NCBI GenBank assembly: GCA_963738575.1
Contig: CAVTWY010000003.1
Location: forward strand, 248,001 to 312,000
Reading direction: 5' to 3'
Source of the DNA: CAVTWY01 sp963738575
Lineage (GTDB): Bacteria > Pseudomonadota > Gammaproteobacteria > Burkholderiales > Burkholderiaceae_C
Length of the DNA: 64,000 bases
Position 1 is the first letter of the stretch. Every line of letters begins with the position of its first letter. Both the position numbers and the translations under genes were made by a program. This document shows positions 45,154-52,907 of this stretch, one piece after another. The notes under the pieces were generated by a model. That model made no database searches, had not been told where the DNA came from, and worked only from the letters and a program-made list of their open reading frames with translations.

Positions 45154-45159
45154 TAAACT
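45154..45159 (+). promoter_or_regulatory. -10-like box abutting the tsaB start
   Basis: TAAACT lies six bases before the tsaB ATG, so a transcript from it would be leaderless or nearly so. A -35 is not obvious. It resembles the arrangement at pgk. Confidence 0.28.
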
Positions 45160-45165
45160 GTGCGC

Positions 45166-45943
45166 ATGCAAGCCACGCCCGCACCCCATCCACGCCCCCG
45201 CCTGCTGGGGCTGGACACCTCCACCGAGCGCATGGCCGTGGCGGTGACGGACGGCGTGCAAACCCACACCTTGGACGAAGCCGGCGGCGCGCTTGCATCC
45301 AAGCGCTTGCTGGGCGCCGTGCAAGAACTGCTGCAAAAGGCGCAGTGGCCTCTGGGCAGCCTCGATGCCATCGCCTTTGCCAAAGGGCCAGGCGCTTTCA
45401 CGGGCCTTCGCACCGCCGCCAGCGTCACCCAGGGTTTGGCGCTGGGCTTGGGCTGCGCGGTGTTGGCCGTCGATAGCTTGATGATCGTGGCTGAGGCGGC
45501 ACGGTTGATCGATCAAGACAACGAGCCCATTTGGGTTGCGATGGACGCTCGCATGGGCGAAATCTACGCTTGTGCATACCGCTGGCAGGGTGGGGCCTTG
45601 CAGGCTGGTGCTTGGCGAACCACTCGGCGAACCCCAATTGCTCAGCGTTGAAGGTTTTTGCAGCGCACTGGCAAGTCACCCGTTGCCGCGCGTGGTGGGC
45701 TCGGCACTCGCCGTTTTTGCCGATCGCCTGGTGCTGCCAGTCGGCACGGTTGCTTGCCCCATGCCCGAAGGCCGCGCCCATGCGTTGGCGTCGTTGGCGC
45801 TGGCCGCGTGGGTGCAAGGCAAGCGCCTGGACGCAGCCCAAGCCGTGCCCGTGTACGTGCGTGACCAGGTGGCATTCACCACCGCCGAGCGAGAACAGCG
45901 CGCCCGCGACGCTTTGGCAGCCTTGCCGTCGACGCAGGCCTGA
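45166..45943 (+). CDS. tsaB: tRNA t6A synthesis protein TsaB, frameshifted as sequenced
   Basis: The first frame runs from MQATPAPHPRPRLLGLDTST to about 45610 with KGPGAFTGLRTAASVTQGLA and WVAMDARMGEIYAC, classic TsaB motifs. The last normal residues are near WQGGALQAG. The second frame then gives VLGEPLGEPQLLSVEG and runs to 45943. One extra base near 45612 explains it; the restored length is about 258 residues. TsaB is a scaffold in the TsaBDE complex that makes t6A and is essential in most bacteria, so a sequence error is more likely than a broken gene. A GTG at 45160 is an alternative start. Confidence 0.85.
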
Positions 45944-45947
45944 CACC

Positions 45948-46466
45948 ATGAAGCTGCTGCCCATGACCCTGCAAAACGTGGACGAGGTGCTGGCGGTCGA
46001 GCAACGCGCTTACGCCCACGCCTGGACGCGCGGCAACTTCGTCGATTCGCTGGCTGCCCATCATTGGGCCCAGATGCTGCGCAACGACGCGGATGCACTC
46101 GTAGGCTACATCGTGGCCATGCGCGGGGTTGAAGAGATGCACCTGCTCAACGTCACGGTGGCGCCGCCGTTTCGGCGCCAAGGCCATGCCGTGGCCATGA
46201 TGGACGCCTTGCGGGCCGAGGCCCAGCGCTGCGCCGCCACCAAGGTATGGCTCGAGGTGCGGCCCAGCAACGTGCAGGCGCTGGCGCTGTACCAACGCCT
46301 GGGCTTTGTGCAGCATGGCGTGCGCCGAGGCTATTACCCGGCAGCGCATGGGGTGCGTGAGGACGCGTGGGTGTTTGCGGTCGACGTCACAGCAGGGGTG
46401 CCGCTGCACAACCCCACCAACACGCCGTGCACCAACCCGAAGGAGCGCCCACGTGCCGCGCACTGA
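45948..46466 (+). CDS. rimI: Ribosomal protein alanine N-acetyltransferase (GNAT family)
   Basis: 172 residues. The acetyl-CoA loop is VAPPFRRQGHAVAMMDALR near residue 67, and the RimI stretch WLEVRPSNVQALALYQRLGF follows. It acetylates the N-terminus of ribosomal protein S18. It begins five bases after tsaB, a very common pairing, and overlaps the glycosylase gene by 14 bases. The last 25 residues are a non-conserved tail. Confidence 0.9.
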   Translation: MKLLPMTLQNVDEVLAVEQRAYAHAWTRGNFVDSLAAHHWAQMLRNDADALVGYIVAMRGVEEMHLLNVTVAPPFRRQGHAVAMMDALRAEAQRCAATKVWLEVRPSNVQALALYQRLGFVQHGVRRGYYPAAHGVREDAWVFAVDVTAGVPLHNPTNTPCTNPKERPRAAH

Positions 46467-47206
46467 ACGTCAGCGGCGCATGTTGGATGCCATGGGCATT
46501 CGGGTTTTTGAGCCCGAAGTGGCGCATCCAGCGCCACAGGCCGCGACGCCCAAATTGGCGCCCAAACTGGCTGGCGCAGCGGCAGTCGTTTCACGGAGCA
46601 ATACAGGCCACACCGCAGACAGCCCTGTCCCCACCATGGACTGGGCAACGCTGCAAAGCACCGTGGCCAATTGCCGCGCGTGCAAACTGTGCGAGTCGCG
46701 CACACAAACCGTGTTTGGCGTCGGCAATGTGCAGGCCCACTGGATGATCGTGGGCGAGGCGCCGGGCGAAAGCGAAGACTTGCAAGGCGAGCCCTTTGTC
46801 GGTGCATCGGGGCAACTGCTGGACGCGATGCTCAAAGCGCTGGGCCTGACGCGCGCCGAGGCGCCACCGCACCAACAGGTCTACATCGCCAACACCCTCA
46901 AGTGCCGCCCGCCGCGCAACCGCAACCCCACCGCCCGAAGAGCTGCTGACGTGCGAGCCGTACTTGCAGCGCCAGATCAAACTGGTGGCGCCGCGCGTGA
47001 TCCTGGCCATGGGCCGTTTTGCCGTTCAATCTCTGCTTCGCTCAGAAGAAGCCGTGGGCCGACTGCGGGGCCGCGTGCACCACATCGACGGCGTCCCGCT
47101 GGTGGTCACCTACCACCCAGCCTACTTGCTTCGCAGCCCGATCGACAAAGCGCGCGCGTGGGACGACCTTTGTTTGGCGGCTGAAATCGCGGAGCGACAG
47201 CCCTAA
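46453..47206 (+). CDS. Family 4 uracil-DNA glycosylase, frameshifted as sequenced
   Basis: The GTG at 46453 has AAGGAG eight bases upstream. The protein has a variable linker, then the Fe-S/active-site region NCRACKLCESRTQTVFGVG, IVGEAPGESEDLQGEPFVG and NTLKCRPPRNRNP. Near 46936 (ACCGCCCGAAG) one extra base puts the rest in another frame, where EELLTCEPYLQRQI supplies the last Fe-S cysteine and PLVVTYHPAYLLRSP the C-terminal His motif. The restored length is about 250 residues. The enzyme removes uracil from DNA. It lies in the tsaB-rimI operon, a frequent bacterial arrangement. Confidence 0.85.
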
Positions 47207-47214
47207 ACCTGAAC

Positions 47215-47775
47215 CTAGCCCGCCGACTGGTACGCGGTGCGCACCCACCCCAACAGCTCAGCATCGATCTCATCCACCAACGTCAGGCGCACGGTGTAAG
47301 AGCACATGCTTGCCGGCGGCATGGTCTTGAGCCTTGCCGCGTGGGGCAGTTGCTTGGCGTTCAGGCCCAGCTCGAGCGCGGTTTGCGTGGCGGGGCCCAG
47401 CATGGCAAATTGCTTCTTGCGGCGCAGGCTCACATAACTTTTTTTGGCCGCCTTTTCGTGTGGGCCCACTTTGTCGATCGCGGCGCTGAGCGCGTCATGC
47501 AGCGCGCGCAAACCAGCCTTGTTGCCCGCGTAAATGGCGTCAAGCGGATCGGCGTCGGTTGGCCCTGCGGGTGCTGCCGTTTTGCCGGCGTGCAAGGCAA
47601 GCGCGTTGGCATCCCCGTAGCTCAAGCCTAGCGTTTGCATCAAGTGTGAGCGTTGCTCGCCCACCTTGGTAAGACCACTGGCCGCCACCAGTGTGCACAA
47701 CTGCGCCAAAGTCTTGCCGGTTTTGGCTTCGATGTTGCGCAGTTGGGTTTGGGCCGCTGCGGTGGGGTCTGGCAT
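47215..47775 (-). CDS. DUF4287 and DUF5655 domain-containing protein
   Basis: 186 residues. Residues 5-65 (RNIEAKTGKTLAQLCTLV) match the DUF4287 pattern and residues 85-186 (KKSYVSLRRKKQFAML) match DUF5655. These two domains commonly occur together in one small cytoplasmic protein of unknown role. AGGAGA lies before the ATG at 47775. It is convergent with the glycosylase gene. No function is assigned. Confidence 0.78.
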   Translation of the reverse strand: MPDPTAAAQTQLRNIEAKTGKTLAQLCTLVAASGLTKVGEQRSHLMQTLGLSYGDANALALHAGKTAAPAGPTDADPLDAIYAGNKAGLRALHDALSAAIDKVGPHEKAAKKSYVSLRRKKQFAMLGPATQTALELGLNAKQLPHAARLKTMPPASMCSYTVRLTLVDEIDAELLGWVRTAYQSAG

Positions 47776-47894
47776 GGGGTTCTCCTGCGGGACACTGGGG
47801 CGTGATCGTACTGCGTAGGCCGAAACACGTGCCCCCATTGAAGCGCGTGCCTGCGGCGCTCGGAAGGTCATTCTGACCGTCAGAAAAAATTCCA

Positions 47895-47938
47895 TTGAAA
47901 GAATATTTGTTCAAGGCTATGTTAGTCTCTCGAAGGAG
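47895..47938 (+). promoter_or_regulatory. Promoter with inverted-repeat operator for the XRE regulator
   Basis: TTGAAA (47895-47900) and TATGTT (47918-47923) are spaced by exactly 17 bases, the best sigma-70-like pair in the window. An inverted repeat TTGAA-N10-TTCAA (47895-47914) covers the -35 and spacer, as expected for autoregulation by a HigA/HipB-like protein. AAGGAG (47934-47939 region) is the ribosome site. Confidence 0.55.
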
Positions 47939-47944
47939 ATTTGA

Positions 47945-48271
47945 ATGGCAAAAAAATTTGCACAGCTGCGTGCCAACATGACACCTCAAGCGCGCGCGCA
48001 GACGCACGACAAAGCGCAAGCCATGCTTGCAGAAATGCCTCTGCACGAATTGCGGCGCGCCCGTGGCCTGTCGCAAAAAATGCTGGCCGAGGCGCTGCAC
48101 GTGCAGCAACCGTCCGTTGCCAAACTGGAGCGCCGCGCCGACATGTACATCTCAACTTTGCGCAGCCACATCGAGGCCATGGGGGGTGAGCTGGAGGTGA
48201 TTGCTCGATTCCCAGAGGGCACGGTCAAGATCAGCAATTTTTCGGAGATCGGGCAGGTTCAACTTCCGTAA
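47945..48271 (+). CDS. XRE-family helix-turn-helix regulator (antitoxin-like, no toxin partner seen)
   Basis: 108 residues. The HTH region LHELRRARGLSQKMLAEALHV lies at residues 34-54, followed by QQPSVAKLERRADMYISTLR, which matches the XRE type found in HigA/HipB-like antitoxins. It has a strong ribosome site and a promoter overlapped by an inverted repeat. Neither the 170 bases upstream nor the 45 bases downstream holds a HigB/RelE-like gene, so it is an orphan. It may be a solitary regulator or the remains of a toxin-antitoxin pair. Confidence 0.82.
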   Translation: MAKKFAQLRANMTPQARAQTHDKAQAMLAEMPLHELRRARGLSQKMLAEALHVQQPSVAKLERRADMYISTLRSHIEAMGGELEVIARFPEGTVKISNFSEIGQVQLP

Positions 48272-48315
48272 CGACTACTCTGGCGCCACTGCAACCAAGC
48301 AGGTGGGTGAATTCC

Positions 48316-49029
48316 TCAACGTGCGCCAGCGCTGCGCTCACCCGCCCCTTTTCGCTGGCCCATCCATCCTCGAACCGTGTACGGCTTTCGGTCGGCAATA
48401 AAAAACGTCCCGTCAGGGCGCGCTTGCGCTGGCAACGTTGCGTAGGCGGTCGGTGACCAGTTCTGCTCAAAAACCTGGATGGACGCGCTGTCGACTTGCG
48501 AAATGATGGCGATGTGCCCCGCGCGCTGCGTCGCGCTCGGGTTGAAAACAATCAGGTCATCGGGCTGCGGCCGCTCACCCGGCGTTTGCCCGTTGATGAA
48601 GCGCTTGAACCCCATCGCCTCAGCATGCTCCCAGAGGTTGGCGGCATGGTCACGCGGCCATGAATCGTCTTTGTTGCCTCGGTTGGGGCCGTGGTTGGTG
48701 GCGTAAAACCGCCTGACCAATTCAACACACTGGTAGGCATAGCCGTACAAGAGTCTGCTTCTGTCGTCATCGCCGCCGCACGACTTGGCCTGCCCATGCC
48801 ACGGGGCGTTGGCAAAGGCCTGCACACCTCGGTAGGGCACGCCGATGGGGCCGCCGGTGCAGGCTTCAAGGTGTGTTGCCGGCAACGCAGTGCAGCCAAC
48901 AAGCCACGGCAACATGCACAGCAACACTGCGCCCACCCAAGGCCGTGCAGCGCGGTCTGTGCGGCTCGCACCGATTCGTTCAGACGCTGGTGAGCGCCCA
49001 AGCGGCTGGGGTTGCTTGGGCGGCGTCAC
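48316..49029 (-). CDS. CHAP-domain (NlpC/P60-like amidase) lipoprotein
   Basis: 237 residues. A 30-residue polar head precedes a hydrophobic stretch ending in the lipobox LVGC at C46. The CHAP domain has the catalytic Cys in YGYAYQCVELVRRFYA near residue 100 and His in RAGHIAIISQV near 185. CHAP enzymes cut peptidoglycan stem peptides or cross-bridges, or glutathionylspermidine. The GTG start at 49029 overlaps the stop of the HTH/NBR1 gene as GTGA, so the pair is coupled. ATG alternatives would remove the signal sequence. Confidence 0.8.
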   Translation of the reverse strand: MTPPKQPQPLGRSPASERIGASRTDRAARPWVGAVLLCMLPWLVGCTALPATHLEACTGGPIGVPYRGVQAFANAPWHGQAKSCGGDDDRSRLLYGYAYQCVELVRRFYATNHGPNRGNKDDSWPRDHAANLWEHAEAMGFKRFINGQTPGERPQPDDLIVFNPSATQRAGHIAIISQVDSASIQVFEQNWSPTAYATLPAQARPDGTFFIADRKPYTVRGWMGQRKGAGERSAGAR

Positions 49030-49697
49030 TTGCGCTCTTCCACGTCGTAAGCCCGTGCCAGTGAGACGACATTCACTTTGACCCAAAGCCCCAAGGAGTT
49101 TGGAAAGCACTCTTTGCCATCCTCAAAAACTGTTTTCCAGTACGACACCAAGGTGCCGGGCGACGACGGTGCAACAAACTCCACGCTGATTTGCACCTTG
49201 GCGCCAGGGGCCGTGAAGGGCACCGCAACGCGCTCACTTTGGGGTGTAAGACGGCCCGCGATGTTCAAGCGCTCACCAGACTTTTGGTACACCACGATGT
49301 CCTCGTCGATGCACTGCAAAAACCGCCCGTCCCACGGCACATTGCCAATGTTCTGGCTCTCCCACGTTTTGACAAACCGCTGGCCAGCCAGCACTGTCGT
49401 GCCGTCGGGGATGCTGACGTCGCGCACAAACGTGCTTTTGTCCCCGCGCTTGTGTCGGCGCGCGGTGGCCGCGTGCAGCGGCACTTCGTCAAAGATCAGT
49501 TGCAACAAGCGCAAGGGGTGCACCTGCAGCACGCCCGACAAGGCCACCAGCGTTTTCAGTTCAGGAAGCTTTCGCGGTATCTCATCAAATGAGTACAAGG
49601 TCTGCCGACTGAGGCCAGCTTGTTTGCACACGTCGCTCAGCGTCAAGCCCAAGGCCGAAGCCCGCACGCGCAGGTAACGAGACAGTGTTTCTTTCAT
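49026..49697 (-). CDS. HTH protein with C-terminal NBR1 Ig-like domain
   Basis: 223 residues. An XRE-like helix-turn-helix (SLxxxxQAG LSRQTLYSF) lies at about residues 16-40, and a second region VLQVHPLRLLQLIF near 60. From about residue 88 the sequence FVRDVSIPDGTTVLAGQRFV, KTWESQNIGNVPWDG and WVKVNVV match the Ig-like domain first known from the autophagy receptor NBR1 and found in scattered bacterial proteins. No signal peptide is present. The coupled CHAP lipoprotein suggests a cell-envelope-linked role, which is inference. Confidence 0.72.
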   Translation of the reverse strand: MKETLSRYLRVRASALGLTLSDVCKQAGLSRQTLYSFDEIPRKLPELKTLVALSGVLQVHPLRLLQLIFDEVPLHAATARRHKRGDKSTFVRDVSIPDGTTVLAGQRFVKTWESQNIGNVPWDGRFLQCIDEDIVVYQKSGERLNIAGRLTPQSERVAVPFTAPGAKVQISVEFVAPSSPGTLVSYWKTVFEDGKECFPNSLGLWVKVNVVSLARAYDVEERK

Positions 49698-49711
49698 GAA
49701 CTTCCCTGGTG

Positions 49712-51767
49712 TCAGAACCGCTGCGACAGCCGTATCCAGGCCGTACGCCTTGCACCTTGGTAGACGTCGTCAACCTCTGTGATGGCTTCGACGTATCGCT
49801 TGTCTGCCACGTTGCGCACGCCCACCGACCACTGTTGTTGTGGGCGTCGCGCGCAGCTCAAACGCTGCGTGCACCAAGCCGTAACCTGCCACCGCGGTGG
49901 TGTTGGCGCCATCGGCGGCACGCCTGCCCACCGCGCTGGCGCTAAGCAGCCATTTGGCGGGCATTGAACCCAAGACCAGGTCGCCGCTGATGCGTACACC
50001 CGCCGTCTGCCGCGCCACGCCAGGCACGTTGTCACCCAGGCCTTGTGAAAGGGGTGCCACGCGCCGCATGCGCAGCCAGTTCATGTTTGCGTCCAAAGCC
50101 ACCCCCATCAGTCGGCCCTGCACAGTGGCTTGCACCCCTTCAACCCGGCGCGCGCCGCCAGCAACAACGGCGGTTCGGTCAGCCGGGTCGGTGATGGCAA
50201 CTTGGCTCAGATCCACGCGGTAAGCGGCCATCGTTGCCGACAGGGCCTGGCCTTCCACAAAACGTGTGCCCACCTCAAGCTGCCGTTGCCGTTGTGGTGG
50301 CAAAAACAACCCGTCTCGGGTGACGCCACGGTTGGGTTCAAACCCGGTGGACGTTGACACGTACCCAGCCCAGCGCGCCGACGCTTGCAAAGTGGTGCCA
50401 AGGTGCCATGCCTTGCCACTTGCATCGGCCCGGGGTACCAGCCCCGCCCCGCTTCGATCGCTCTCCACCACAAAGTTGGTGTGGCGGGCGCCAGCCGACA
50501 AAAACCAGCCTTCCGTCAGCGTGATGTGGTCAGACAACCAAGCTGCCCTTTCACGCCCGCGCTCGTGGTTGTAGCGGGCTGTCAGGTTTAGTGTTTGCAC
50601 GTCCACGTTGCTAAAGTCTGGCCTTGCCACGTCGATCAAAAAGCCACCAATGTTCTGGGTGCCCGTGAACTTGAACTGTTGGCGAAAGCTCTCCAGACCC
50701 ACCGCCATGCGGTGTTGGGTGCCTGCCGCAGCAAACGTGCCGTCAGCCCGCAAGGTCAGCGCCTGCTGGCTGGACGTATCGTGGTACTGCGTGTAGTAGC
50801 CCGACAACTCGGTGTCAGACTCGACCGTCCAAAACCCAAGCAGCGTTTCGTCTCGCGAACCACGCGCTGACGAGTAACGGGCTTGCAGCTTCCAGTCAGG
50901 CCCCAAAGCCCGTTGCCAGTCGATGGCCCAGCGCTGCATGTTGCGCGCGGCGGGGCCGCCGCCGGGTACCACGTACAGGCGGTCGTACTGTGGCTGCGCT
51001 TGGGCCGTTCCGGCGCCGGTGATCACCGTGCCAAAAACAAACGGCGTGCGGTTGACGGTAGCCTCTGCCTCCAAGTTAAGCTGCCCTGCGCCAGGGGTGG
51101 CAACCGCCAGCGCCGCCATCACGGTAGAGCGTTGCTGCGGCAACGCTGCGGGCGCCAACTTGCCGTCGCGATGCGAAAGCACGGCCCTGAATGCCACGTC
51201 AGGCCCAAGGGGCCCCGTGGCGTCCAGCACGGCATGCCCAATGCCTTGCGTGTCAACACCAACCTGCAACGGCCGAGCCGCCGCAAACCGAGGGCGCTTG
51301 CCCACGTACTCAACCACCCCTCCGGGCGAGGCAAGACCATAAAAAAGCCCAGCGGGCCCACTCAACACATCAACCCGCTCTACCGTGGCCAAGTCACGCG
51401 TGAACAAGCGCTGCACGTCGGGTTGGCCATTGAAGTAGAGCCGCGACACGGCAAACCCCCGCAGATAAACCGCGCTGGACAAACCCGCGCTGCTGACGTG
51501 CGCCTGCAGGCCTGGCACCAAACCCGCCAGATCTTCAACCCGCATTGCGCCCTGCCGCGCGACGTCACTTGCAGGGGTAGAACTGATGGACTGGGCAAGG
51601 GCCAAGGCCGGCACGGCACCGCCCCAAAGGCCGGGCTGGGCGTCGTCGCGCGTGCCCACAACGGTCACCGTATCCCGAGCAGGTTCAGGCACCTCGGCAG
51701 CAAGGGCCGCGCTCGCAAACACACCAAGCCCGAACAACACGGGCATCAACCCAATCAAGCGCAGCAC
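49712..51767 (-). CDS. TonB-dependent siderophore receptor, frameshifted near the C-terminus as sequenced
   Basis: About 685 residues. GTG at 51767 is preferred as start: AAGGGAGAG lies upstream and the signal LIGLMPVLFGLGVFASAALA follows. The plug has VYLRGFAVSRLYFNGQPDVQ and VDVLSGPAGLFYGLASPGGV. The barrel runs to about 49841, where one extra base (CCCACAACAACAG) shifts the frame. The other frame gives QQQWSVGVRNVADKRYVEAI and ends RTAWIRLSQRF, with the terminal Phe typical of outer-membrane barrels. It imports ferric siderophores or similar compounds using TonB energy. No Fur box was recognised upstream. Confidence 0.85.
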
Positions 51768-51994
51768 AATCAAGTTCTCTCCCTTGCCTTTGGCTTGCAG
51801 CGCCTGCCTCGCAGACGACGCAGCACTATGCACGCACGCGAAACGAATCAAGTAAGGGGTGACCCGTGCCTGTCGCCCATTGACTTGAGGGTCGTACTTA
51901 CCCTTGGGGCTATTGTCCATTCAAGTAGACACCGCTGCTGCTACAAACAAGCCTGTACCCAAAACTGCTGGGCAAGCTCAGGGAGAAGCTAACA

Positions 51995-52096
51995 ATGATC
52001 AAGATCACCCGCCAACTGGCGGGCGCGCTGGTGGCCACGGTATGCATGCTGTTTGCTGCCTTTGCCCGGGCCACGATGGTTGAGGTCACGTTTTAG
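51995..52096 (+). CDS. Small 33-residue signal-peptide-like ORF
   Basis: AGGGAGA lies seven bases before an ATG that opens 33 codons: a basic N-terminus (MIKITRQ), a hydrophobic core (LAGALVATVCMLFAAF) and an AxA cleavage site (ARA), followed by only seven residues, TMVEVTF. It looks like an exported protein cut short just after its signal peptide. It could be a remnant of a lost gene, a leader peptide or a real microprotein. The flanking 130-230 bases on each side show no other gene. Confidence 0.4.
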   Translation: MIKITRQLAGALVATVCMLFAAFARATMVEVTF

Positions 52097-52229
52097 CAGG
52101 TGTCAGGCAGCACGTGGCACTGATCAAGTAGCTTCGTTGAGATGGCCGCTTCATAGGCCAGCGCTGGACTTTGCGTGTGGGCGCGCTGCGGGTAGGTTTG
52201 ATTGGGGTGGTGTCACTTAATTTGTTTGG

Positions 52230-52904
52230 ATGTCCAATATGGTTGTGAAAAAGTCTTCGGTTCATTTGGCGCTTCTTTCCGTCGTGTTTGTTGCCTCGAT
52301 ACTTTCTGGTTGTGCGACAGGTCCAGGCTCTAAGGCTTCTGGCTCTTCCGCCGTTGGTCAGGGCGCACAAGGGGCCGATGTCTCCTACGACAGTGATGGC
52401 AAAAAAGCCATCAAAGTCCGTCAGACCGACCGCGGCACGGTGATCGCTGTGGGTGAAAAAGTGTTCTTTGAATCGGGCAAGCATGAGCTGTCAGCGCCCG
52501 GCAAGGACGTCTTGGTCAAGGTGGCAGACATCCTTAAAACCCGCACCCAGGCCAACGTGTTGATCGAAGGGCACACCGACAACGTCGGTGGTGCCCCGCT
52601 CAATCAACAGCTTTCGATACGGCGAGCTGCCTCGGTGCGCGATTTTTTGTCCAGCAGCGGCGTGCCTGGGCAACGGCTCAAGGCCGAAGGGCTTGGCATG
52701 ACCAAGCCAATGGCCAGCAACGACACCGCAGAGGGCCGGCAAGCAAACCGCCGCACTGAGATTGTAGTGTTGGGTGAAAGGGAAGAGAACCTTACCAAAC
52801 CAGGCGAGCCTAGCTTGGGTGACAACTTGGCCGCTGGTTTTGACAAGTTTCTCAAGAGTGCTGGTAGCTTCTTTCAAGGCATTTTTGGCGACAAGAAAGA
52901 GTAG
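52230..52904 (+). CDS. OmpA-family peptidoglycan-associated lipoprotein
   Basis: 224 residues. The lipobox LSGC gives C28. The OmpA C-terminal domain spans about residues 70-180: VFFESGKHELSAPGKDVLVK, LIEGHTDNVGGAPLNQQLS and EGRQANRRTEIVV contain the Asp and Arg that bind diaminopimelate. The C-terminal tail of about 35 residues is unusual. It should link the outer membrane to peptidoglycan. It is followed four bases later by the Cys-rich protein at 52908, so the two are probably co-expressed. Confidence 0.88.
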   Translation: MSNMVVKKSSVHLALLSVVFVASILSGCATGPGSKASGSSAVGQGAQGADVSYDSDGKKAIKVRQTDRGTVIAVGEKVFFESGKHELSAPGKDVLVKVADILKTRTQANVLIEGHTDNVGGAPLNQQLSIRRAASVRDFLSSSGVPGQRLKAEGLGMTKPMASNDTAEGRQANRRTEIVVLGEREENLTKPGEPSLGDNLAAGFDKFLKSAGSFFQGIFGDKKE

Positions 52905-52907
52905 CGC

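Noticed and set aside
47776..47944. Possible toxin gene upstream of the XRE regulator
   Set aside because: No plus-strand ORF of toxin length was seen; the bases hold the promoter and the start of the opposite gene.
51768..51920. N-terminal extension of the TonB receptor from the ATG at 51920
   Set aside because: The 51 extra codons place the signal peptide internally, and a good ribosome site precedes the GTG at 51767.
51768..51994. Fur box or cobalamin riboswitch upstream of the TonB receptor
   Set aside because: No conserved Fur-type GATAAT repeat and no riboswitch core were recognised.
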